Assembly (NCBI GenBank): GCA_902826835.1
Contig: CADEGH010000010.1
Coordinates: 1 to 64,000, forward strand
Source of the DNA: an uncultured bacterium
Lineage (GTDB): Bacteria; Planctomycetota; GCA-002687715
Direction of reading: 5' to 3'
Length of the DNA stretch: 64,000 nucleotides
The notes beneath the pieces are model-generated. The model searched no databases. It had not been told where the DNA came from and was given only the letters and a program-made list of their open reading frames with translations. Positions 37,201 to 43,490 of the stretch are shown in pieces; position 1 is the stretch's first letter, and each line of letters starts with the position of its first letter. The position numbers and the translations under genes are program-made.

Positions 37201-37464
37201 GTCAATGGACTGTTTACGGTTTTCATCAATGGTGTCGGAACCCAAACCGCAATTGCTTCCGGCCCCACGCTTGCGAATGGCTCGACGACACTCGTGATCC
37301 AAGTCACGGGTCAATCCGCCGGAGATTCGGTGCAGTTCGACGTCCCGATGGGGGTGTCGATCGGCGGAGGTCCAATCGAGCCGGGGGTCGTCAATCCGGC
37401 GTTGCCCCGCTTCGATTGGTCTCAGAACGAGGTCAGCTCCGCCATCGACTTCTGGACTCCGTGA
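34213..37464 (+). CDS. Secreted propeller protein with two heme c sites and calcium-type repeats
   Basis: This 1083-aa protein starts at 34213 after GAAAGGGG, with a signal peptide ending ALVAQA. Residues 30-440 read as a YVTN-like seven-blade propeller (GLYVVAANEADNRLVAYST, GRVFVAGYASANIGVF). A cytochrome-c-peroxidase-like part follows with two covalent heme motifs, CGSCH (464-468) and CVQCH (593-597). Then come Asp-rich D-x-D-x-DG repeats (DRDRDGLFDRDEL, DPDSDDDGLWDGED) of the thrombospondin type 3/EF-hand kind, and a fibronectin III-like domain (SIKITWETD). It should work in the periplasm or outside as a redox protein; partner unknown. It ends 18 bp from the convergent DUF3500 gene. Confidence 0.85.
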   Translation: MPMLLRSFCLSWVVGTALVAQAFDQFSPASSPPTGMIFDDVRGEIVNFETQMATPILVTRAGLYVVAANEADNRLVAYSTSSHQLVEEVPLGQGICAIAERPPMAGQPNPREIWVTLRHQAAVMVVSTASSPWKVVNLLRPQVASADVGAREADSPGGIVFNANGTKAFVAQANTDSLTVYDTVNKVWAASIPLTRVHNGQTVAMNEPFSVTRVGSTIVVASLASGNQTLPEENPGSALPGPKVEVKDLDQDPNRSLPDLDLVLVDSATNAVIGDRRGLTSMSFGIRAGSASGTVMLTGYHSRNGEFIGERSFQDGKVVFNRMSIVDVAGSNPPVLVNLEDLTPGSFPPKSIVMPTDMVQDGAGRVFVAGYASANIGVFNATTGAFQGLMTSQAGPRGLAYFAGGNRIYSFNRIANSITWYDLAAGIPATPSGSVALSDPTFDRVKQGRDRFNRANSAKLTTFCGSCHPDVRKDLLAWDLSKFADPGTGFTLANPPTLWTDRKGVMTTQDLRGLGEVPPYHWRGEQKDLDEFNDAFKNLLHGRRMQEADFGLLQDYVFSCVYPPNPFQPMNRGFTTEAAQGVNVYTTNTLEKCVQCHAFPTGTDCSGTDPLVGLQNSTRFVKTTQLRGLWTKDASQANVNDSGPVSIQNSVGAGLFHSGVHPDLSTFLPFFFSGLGADLVPLFHMMQSYDSGLAPATQWSEWVTAPNALNNRAGFLVDQAQNAHCDLAVKARWQINGTTESLGMVYRPATGTFDLDDSAVEAAVVASFGPIDLPLLLSEAAFGRAELLFLGTPVWSGERIGVDRDRDGLFDRDELAVGAVPTDPDSDDDGLWDGEDFSPLGGPNALPMTPPAVVPGSIRVVYATTNSIKITWETDRLSPSRLEWGLTGFTQATGDPFPLPTGGATTSNLWKRKHSGFVRVTEDERAHFVRIVTQGQTGLQGGATVLPSPSTTADQRGPSTRVSSIDLSHVTSGSVTTYSATVVVVDNHYAPQIGATVNGLFTVFINGVGTQTAIASGPTLANGSTTLVIQVTGQSAGDSVQFDVPMGVSIGGGPIEPGVVNPALPRFDWSQNEVSSAIDFWTP

Positions 37465-37482
37465 TCGCGAGGCCGTCGATCT

Positions 37483-38580
37483 TCACTTCCCTCCGTGTGC
37501 TTCTTTGTGGTGGCGCCGGAGGGAGTGGTTGCCGAAGTTGTCCATGAGGTCGTGCCACACGGTGTGGATGTGGTTGGCACCGCTCTGAGTGTTGTCGTAC
37601 TCGATGGCGAAACTCTCGCCTTGGATGCGATAATAATGGCCTTGGCCGCGTTCGAGGCTCCCGGCCCACCCGAAGGACAGCTCTTGAGGTCGAATCGTCG
37701 CGAGCTCGGCATCGGCGAGGTCACCGCGCAGATTGTGGGCGTAGACTTCGACGAGCTTCCAAATCCGTTGGCGTTGATCGTCGGTGAGACGGCGGCTCGA
37801 CAATCCCACTCGCGGGAGCGCTTCCTTCCGGCCGGGGACGAGGAAGATGTCGCTCGGCGCTTCGGCGCTGAAGATCGCCTGGGCCCTCTGTTCCTCCGTG
37901 AGTGCCGCCATGAACTGGCGGGCCTCGTCCTCTTCGGCGCGTAGCACCCGGAGTCCTCGGCTCGTGCCACTGCGGACTTCGGCGGGATTCGCGCCGAGGA
38001 AGCTCGGCTGAGCCGCTACCACGCGTCCTTGATCGAAGGTGATGTTCCACGACAAGTGGTGGCCCTCGAGCCGAAAAGAGAAGGGCGCGGTTTCACTCAC
38101 CTCTCCGAACACGGCTACGAAGTACGCCTCCGGATTGCGGTGGCTCACATCGCGGCCGGGCCCACTCTCGACCAGACGCAGCACGTTTTCGAGCTCCATG
38201 ATCGCGGTGGTCTTCAGGTAGCCCTGTTCGGAGAGTACGCTCGACAGGAGTTGGTGCGCGGCCTGCCTCCCTTCCCAGGAGAGATCCGCGAGCGCAATCC
38301 CGGCCCGCGGCCCCGGCAGGAATCCCCACTCTTCGCGAGCGGGATCGAAGGGCCGACAGGCCTTCGCCTTCTGCTCGGCGCACAAGCTGGTCACGAAAGC
38401 GCGCGCCGCCTTCAGAACGCCGTGGTCGACGAGCACCCCTGAAGTCTCACGAGCACCCACCAACGAAGTCGGCAGGTCTTGAGCACTCGGAGGCGACGGG
38501 GGGAAGAGAAGGCCTGGTATTCCCGCGATCACGACCACGAAGCCGAGGAGGCAATACACTGGGGTTCTCATGGCCGTCAT
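37483..38580 (-). CDS. DUF3500 family exported protein
   Basis: This 365-aa protein begins at 38580 behind CCAGGAG and has a signal or anchor segment (PVYCLLGFVVVIAGIPGLLF). The rest follows DUF3500 closely: YFVAVFGE, FRLEGHHLSWN, FLGANPAEVRSG, GLRVLRAEEDEARQF, ELSFGWAG and the histidine-rich end HIHTVWHDLMDNFG. Histidines and acids are conserved enough to suggest a metal site, but the family role is unknown. An ATG at 38571 is an alternative start. Confidence 0.88.
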   Translation of the reverse strand: MTAMRTPVYCLLGFVVVIAGIPGLLFPPSPPSAQDLPTSLVGARETSGVLVDHGVLKAARAFVTSLCAEQKAKACRPFDPAREEWGFLPGPRAGIALADLSWEGRQAAHQLLSSVLSEQGYLKTTAIMELENVLRLVESGPGRDVSHRNPEAYFVAVFGEVSETAPFSFRLEGHHLSWNITFDQGRVVAAQPSFLGANPAEVRSGTSRGLRVLRAEEDEARQFMAALTEEQRAQAIFSAEAPSDIFLVPGRKEALPRVGLSSRRLTDDQRQRIWKLVEVYAHNLRGDLADAELATIRPQELSFGWAGSLERGQGHYYRIQGESFAIEYDNTQSGANHIHTVWHDLMDNFGNHSLRRHHKEAHGGK

Positions 38581-38976
38581 CTTCACTCCTGGAGACATCG
38601 GAGCGCAAGTCCCCGAGAGCATCGGGATCTCGAACTACCCCGCGTCCTCGGAGACTCTTGGAGTTCGACGGCCCATTCCAAGGCGACCCATCGCGACCCT
38701 TCCTCGGGCCGGCGCGGAGAGGTCACGCTCTCCTATGCGGTCGAGGCGCTCATCCGAATTTTGTCATCCCTCCGGGCGAGTGTCCGCTCTACAGGTGTTC
38801 TCTTCGTCGATGTGCGGAACCGATCCCGTTACGAGGTCAGCCCCTCGGGGATCGATTTTGCCTCGAACGAGCCCAGGAGATTCACGATGCCACCAGTCGA
38901 AGCGTGCGTGGGAAAGCCCGTTTCAAGGAGAGGAGTCGCGGCTTCAGTTACCTACCGATCTGAAAAGGCTAGACGA
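38581..38976. other. Gene-free stretch upstream of unknown cassette
   Basis: No convincing gene was found here. Short open frames exist on the plus strand but are Arg/Ser-rich, lack ribosome-binding sites and look like chance frames. Together with the structured segment that follows, about 600 bp are without a gene. Confidence 0.5.
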
Positions 38977-39067
38977 AGCCGCTGCTGACGATCGGCTGGC
39001 GTAGCCCCGTGAAACGGGCGAGGCTCCGGCAGCGGCTGCTCAGCGGGTCTCTGCGACTCCGAGTCGC
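38977..39067 (+). other. Candidate structured RNA leader
   Basis: Several dyads nest here. AGCCGCTGC (38977-38985) pairs with GCAGCGGCT (39029-39037) as a nine-bp stem. Inside it are GGCT/AGCC and CCCGT/ACGGG (GAA loop). Just after it GCGACT/AGTCGC closes on a CCG loop (39053-39067). It is 120 bp upstream of the 39187 gene on the same strand, so it could be a leader, an attenuator or a small RNA. No known riboswitch consensus was recognised. Confidence 0.35.
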
Positions 39068-39119
39068 TGCGGTTGCGGATCATGGCGATGCAATCGTGTG
39101 GGCGCTGTGTCGATAGCGA

Positions 39120-39148
39120 TTGTCATGGCCGCGGTTATCCGATATTTG
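39120..39148 (+). promoter_or_regulatory. Weak candidate sigma-70-like promoter
   Basis: TTGTCA at 39120-39125 and TATTTG at 39143-39148 are spaced by 17 bp in a locally A/T-rich segment ahead of the 39187 gene. The match to consensus in the second hexamer is poor, and promoter consensus in this lineage is not known. Confidence 0.2.
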
Positions 39149-39186
39149 CGGAATGTAATGTTCATTTTCGATATCAGGAGATTGAT

Positions 39187-40365
39187 ATGCCCAACTTCAC
39201 CTACGGTTTTCTTGGGGCCGGCGGAGGTGTCGGCGGCGCCTGCAATGCAGGCCCGGGTGCACCTCTCGTCGCCATACCGACGCCCGTGCTGCTCACTTGG
39301 CCCCAGCTGATCAATGCACAGCTACGACTAGGAGTCTATCCCGTCGGTTGGGTAGTCGATGAACTGACCTGGAGGACGGTTTCTTTCGTAATTTCTTTCG
39401 CCAATATCGCGGTTGCCGGTGGAGTTCCGGTGGCACCACCAGCTCCCGGAGTCGTGCCCGGCGGCGCCGTCCTCGGCGGTGGAGGTGGTGTTCCGGCGAG
39501 CCCGGTCGCCGTCGGCGTCGACGCCACGGAGCGTGGGCAACTCGGGTACCACATGGGCACCGGGATCGGGGGTTCGTTGGGCGAATACTTGGCGCCGGCT
39601 CCCGGGGCTGGCCCAGGTACACTCTGGTTTCCTTACCATCTCAGTCGAGCCATCGCCAATGGTGGAGTGTTCGGATTCGCAACCCCCCAAAGGCCCGACA
39701 TCGTGACTTACGCCGTGACTCCCGGGCCGGTGAACATCGTGCAGAATTTCGTGGTCTGGGAAAACAAAGGACACTGCGTGAACTTCGGAGGTTTGGCCGC
39801 GATCGGTCCGGCGCTACTGCAAGCCCAGTCGCTCGTGAACATGACCTCCATTCCCGGGAATCCGGCTTTGGGAGTGGTGGGCGGGACACCGTGTCCCGCT
39901 TGGGTGCCGGACTGCCACGTCGCCTCCCAGGTGGATCTGACGGGAGTCGGAGGGAACTTCCGCGTGCAGACAATCGACCCGGATGGCCCCGGCCAACCCC
40001 CTTTCAAGCTGTCTCCGAAACAAGCCGACGACTTTTTCCGGGGCTATTACGCCCCCTATGTCGAGGCGGTCCAAAAAGCGACTTCGGCGGACACCCGAAC
40101 CTACGATGGAGTGGCATTTCGTACTCTGGCTCTGCCCAAGCAAGTGCGATTCGGGCTTCAAGACGAAATCGCCAAGGCGTTCTTGTCGACGGGAAGTCCC
40201 GGGACCTTCGCCACTGCCGTCCACGCCGCCCTCGCGAAGCTGAAGAAACCGTCGGCGCCGGATCGGTTCCACGTCCATGCGACCGGGATTTCGACCGAGA
40301 TTCCGTCTCCGTGGAATCAGTCCCCACCAGTGCCGAGTGGATCCGGACGCGGCGCGGGGGGCTGA
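39187..40365 (+). CDS. Unknown protein with PD...ExK nuclease-like pattern
   Basis: This 392-aa protein was not recognised. The start is firm: AGGAG lies six bases before the ATG. No signal peptide is present. The N-terminal third is Gly/Pro/Val-rich and hydrophobic. A helix-like ERGQLGYHMG (115-124) is followed by RPDIVTY (Pro170-Asp171) and, 20 residues later, VVWENKGHC (Glu192, Lys194), then a helix LLQAQSL (212-217). That order (acidic helix, PD, ExK, helix with Gln) is the layout of PD-(D/E)xK nucleases, but it is a short pattern and could be chance. The gene is 252 bp upstream of another unknown gene and then sbcDC, all on one strand. Composition is less G/C-extreme than the neighbours. 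Confidence 0.65.
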   Translation: MPNFTYGFLGAGGGVGGACNAGPGAPLVAIPTPVLLTWPQLINAQLRLGVYPVGWVVDELTWRTVSFVISFANIAVAGGVPVAPPAPGVVPGGAVLGGGGGVPASPVAVGVDATERGQLGYHMGTGIGGSLGEYLAPAPGAGPGTLWFPYHLSRAIANGGVFGFATPQRPDIVTYAVTPGPVNIVQNFVVWENKGHCVNFGGLAAIGPALLQAQSLVNMTSIPGNPALGVVGGTPCPAWVPDCHVASQVDLTGVGGNFRVQTIDPDGPGQPPFKLSPKQADDFFRGYYAPYVEAVQKATSADTRTYDGVAFRTLALPKQVRFGLQDEIAKAFLSTGSPGTFATAVHAALAKLKKPSAPDRFHVHATGISTEIPSPWNQSPPVPSGSGRGAGG

Positions 40366-40617
40366 TTCCGGGAGTCGATGTCCGGAAATGGAAATGCCGG
40401 TTCGGCGGCGCTTCCGCTTCGTCGCGGGTGCGAGTAACGCTGGCCGGGAAATTCCAGCGAATAACGGGAATTCTCGTCGAGCCTGGTATGTGCCGGCGCT
40501 CGGGCGATACCGGGTGGATCGTCGAGACGGCGTGAGCGAAGCGAACCATGCTGTGGTGCGTCCACGGCATCGATAGTTGTTTCTGGTTTTACCATTGCAG
40601 TCAAGGAATCATCGATC

Positions 40618-42102
40618 ATGGCTTCCACAATTCCCTACGATCCATCGTTGGCGCTTGCCAATATCGTTCCGGCCAAGAAATTGGCAGTCTTGGAGGCAAT
40701 CGCGAAGGTGCAGGCTCCGGTCGACGGCGCTCAGGACGAGCTGAACTCCGCGATCCTCACTCTGCGTAGCCTGGACATGACCATGTCCGAAGTTGCCAAC
40801 ATGGGGGTGGACATCACGCCACTCGTGGAATCCCGTACCGGCGCCCAGAAACTGGTCGGGGACGCCGCGGCCAAGCTCGTGGCTGCCCGCATCAAAGCGC
40901 TTCCGCAGGTGGCGAAACTGCGATCCGACCTCGAAGCCGTTACCGATTCCATCGAAAGCCCGGTGGACTACGTGAAGACCGAGATCAAGAAGATGCCGTT
41001 GTCGGCGGATTCGCTGACCATGGATGCGCAGTACTTCTCCTTCGACGAAAACGACGAGAGTGCCTCGACCCAGATGGCGGCAATCAAGGCCTATGTGAGC
41101 GCGGCCACCAAAGTCCTGGGCACGAGCCGAAGTGCGGAAGCGACCGCCGCCGTGAGTGGCCAGGTCTCGACGTCGCGGCAGCACCATGACATCGAAGGGA
41201 CCCTGATCATCACCGCGACCTGCACCCACAAAGATGCGGTGCTTCTGGCTCCGTTCGTCTTGGACGTGGACAAGGCGATCCGCGTCTGGAACCGGAGCTT
41301 TGGTGGCAGCGACATGATCAAGACCAACGACGCCGCGACCATGGCGAAGATCGCCGCCGAACAAGAAACCGAGGCCGCGAAGACTCTGACGATTCTCTCC
41401 GGCGCCACCTACGGCTCGAGTTTCATCGGGATGGTGCACGTATTGCGTTCCTCCGAGACGCAGTCGAGCCAAAGGATGATGTCGGTCGCCGCGAGTCTCC
41501 AGGCCCAAATGAAAGTCGGGTCTTGGTGGGCAAGTCAAGAGGGCGGATTCGGGGTCAACTCCTCGTTCGCGAACGACGCCAAGCGCCTCCTCAGCACTCA
41601 GCAGATTTCTTCGCACGTGAGCCTCGTGGTCATTGGTGCGATCCCCTCGATCAAATCCAACTCCGTCAAAGTGGGAGTCAAGGAGTTTGCCGACTTCGAT
41701 GCGGCCAAGATGGGCCAGCAACTCGCGAGTTTGCAAAATGCGACCGCGACCGACCAGGAGTCGGTGCAGCAGGGTGCGACGGCGGCCCGAACCGGCCAGC
41801 AGATGTTGTCCCTGCAGTCTTCGAAGATCCAGAGTGTGCTGACCGGCCTGGCGGACATCGACGATGGCCAGGACAAGATGTTGGACATCAGCTCCCTCAT
41901 GACGGCCTTTGAAGACTACATCGAGAAGGTGCTGGCGGGCAACGCCGGGGCCCCGATCACCTACTACATGAAGCCCATCACGGCTTCGCAGCTGGCCCAG
42001 ATGTGGATTGCCAAGTACCTCCCCGGTCAGTACGTCACTTCCGCGGGTGACGACACCACTCCCGTTCAGCCGGGCGGTGGGGGTCAGCCGCAACCGAGCT
42101 GA
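40618..42102 (+). CDS. Unknown 494-aa soluble helical protein
   Basis: This 494-aa protein was not recognised. It has no signal peptide or transmembrane helix, a single cysteine, and is rich in Ala, Ser, Gln and Lys with long amphipathic stretches (PVDGAQDELNSAILTLRSLDM; TAARTGQQMLSLQSSKIQ in the last third), suggesting a helical bundle or coiled coil. Distinct blocks that may be conserved are IPYDPSLALANIV near the N-terminus, GSWWASQEGGFGV, VIGAIPSIKSNSVKVGVKEF and ITYYMKPITASQLAQMWIAKYLPG. The C-terminal 20 residues are a Pro/Gly tail. AAGGA lies ten bases before the ATG. It follows 39187-40365 and precedes sbcD by 107 bp. Confidence 0.75.
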   Translation: MASTIPYDPSLALANIVPAKKLAVLEAIAKVQAPVDGAQDELNSAILTLRSLDMTMSEVANMGVDITPLVESRTGAQKLVGDAAAKLVAARIKALPQVAKLRSDLEAVTDSIESPVDYVKTEIKKMPLSADSLTMDAQYFSFDENDESASTQMAAIKAYVSAATKVLGTSRSAEATAAVSGQVSTSRQHHDIEGTLIITATCTHKDAVLLAPFVLDVDKAIRVWNRSFGGSDMIKTNDAATMAKIAAEQETEAAKTLTILSGATYGSSFIGMVHVLRSSETQSSQRMMSVAASLQAQMKVGSWWASQEGGFGVNSSFANDAKRLLSTQQISSHVSLVVIGAIPSIKSNSVKVGVKEFADFDAAKMGQQLASLQNATATDQESVQQGATAARTGQQMLSLQSSKIQSVLTGLADIDDGQDKMLDISSLMTAFEDYIEKVLAGNAGAPITYYMKPITASQLAQMWIAKYLPGQYVTSAGDDTTPVQPGGGGQPQPS

Positions 42103-42209
42103 TCGACGCGGATCGAGCCGCGGGGGAGGAGACTCTCAAGCAGGGGAGTGGGGAAGGGTGACTTCACGTGGAGGCCGATGTCCTCCCGACCTGGTAACTT
42201 CATCCCCGG

Positions 42210-43490
42210 ATGGGCGATCGCAGCACGTTTCGAATTCTGCACACGTCGGACTGGCACCTCGGGCACCGCCTCGACGTGTTCGAGCGCGAGTCGGAACACG
42301 CCGCGTTTATGGCGTGGCTGTTGGCGGTGCTCGAGGCCGAGCGTGTCCACGCTCTCGTGGTCGCGGGCGATCTGTTCGATTCGGCGCATCCTCCGGCTTC
42401 GGCTTCGCACCAGCTCCATGCGTTTCTCCGCCAGGCCAGGTCTCGCCTTCCTCATCTGGAAATCGTGTTGGTCGCCGGTAATCACGACTCGGCAGCGCGG
42501 CTCGATGCGTTGACGCCTCTCCTCGAAGGCAGCGGAATCCACCTCGTTGGGGGCCTGCCGATCGGCGAAGGCGACCAAGCTCGACTGGTGGTGCCGCTGC
42601 GCGGCGGCTCTGACTCCGTGCGCGCCTGGATTGCGGCCATCCCGTTCCTCCGCCCGTCCGATTTACCGGCGAGCGCCACGACCGAGGGCGGGGGAGCCCT
42701 GGTGGGCGCGGTGGCCGGGATCTACGAACGCGCCCTATCCACCGCCCTGAGTCGGCGCCATCTGGGACAAGCACTGATTGCGATCGGTCATGCGTACATG
42801 GTCGGCGGAGAATCCTCCGAACTGAGCGAGCGACGCATCTGGCTCGGCCACGAACACGCCCTGCCCGTCTCGCTGTTCTCCGCGGAGTGGAACTACGTCG
42901 CCTTGGGGCATCTCCATCGTCCGCAGAGTGTGGGCGGACACGAGCACATCCGTTACTCGGGGTCGCCGATCCCGCTCTCGATGGCCGAAATCGACTACCC
43001 TCATCAGGTCCGAATCGTCGACTTCGAGGCGGGTCGTTTTGTGGCGACGCGGCCCGTTCTCGTGCCTCGATCGGTACCGCTGATCCGGTGGCCTGACCGA
43101 GGCGCGTCCGATCCCGACTCCGTCCTCTCCTTGTGCCGTGATTTGCCCCCGGGGCAGGGGATCCCGGTCGCTGAGCGCCCATTCCTCGAGATCTGCGTTC
43201 AGTTGGCCGAACCCCGGCCCCGCCTCAAGGAGGAAATTCACGAAGCCCTGCGCGATCGAGCCGTCCGGCTGGTTCGAGTGCAAATCGTCCATGGCACCGG
43301 CGCCGATTCCGCGCCGGCGCTATCGACCCCGAGACTTGCCGACGTCCAGCCCCTCCATGTCCTGCAAGAGGCGTGGCGAGAGCAGGGCTACGAAGGTGAT
43401 CTGCCGCTGCCGCTCCAAAGCCTCTTTGCGGAGTTGTTCGACGAAGCCGGTCGCTCCCTGTCAGGGCCGGCCGAGGATCGCCATCCATGA
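42210..43490 (+). CDS. sbcD: DNA repair exonuclease subunit SbcD (Mre11-like)
   Basis: This 426-aa protein is the nuclease half of SbcCD, which opens hairpins and trims DNA ends in the cytoplasm. The five metallophosphoesterase motifs are clear: HTSDWHLGH (Asp14, His16), VAGDLFD (Asp54), VAGNHDS (Asn91-His92-Asp93), IGHAYM and VALGHLH. The C-terminal 120 residues form the capping region contacting SbcC. Length is normal for the family. The ATPase gene overlaps its stop by four bases (ATGA), so the pair is coupled. Confidence 0.95.
   Translation: MGDRSTFRILHTSDWHLGHRLDVFERESEHAAFMAWLLAVLEAERVHALVVAGDLFDSAHPPASASHQLHAFLRQARSRLPHLEIVLVAGNHDSAARLDALTPLLEGSGIHLVGGLPIGEGDQARLVVPLRGGSDSVRAWIAAIPFLRPSDLPASATTEGGGALVGAVAGIYERALSTALSRRHLGQALIAIGHAYMVGGESSELSERRIWLGHEHALPVSLFSAEWNYVALGHLHRPQSVGGHEHIRYSGSPIPLSMAEIDYPHQVRIVDFEAGRFVATRPVLVPRSVPLIRWPDRGASDPDSVLSLCRDLPPGQGIPVAERPFLEICVQLAEPRPRLKEEIHEALRDRAVRLVRVQIVHGTGADSAPALSTPRLADVQPLHVLQEAWREQGYEGDLPLPLQSLFAELFDEAGRSLSGPAEDRHP

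Noticed and set aside
40441..40475. Repeated GGGAAATTCC/GGGAATTCTC-like sequence between the two unknown genes
   Set aside because: The copies are short and imperfect, with no further repeats, so no operator or array can be claimed.
40609..42093. A 494-residue open frame on the minus strand mirroring the unknown 494-aa gene
   Set aside because: It is the complement of a well-supported plus-strand gene with a ribosome-binding site; its translation is His/Arg/Gly/Asp-rich and shows no family pattern.
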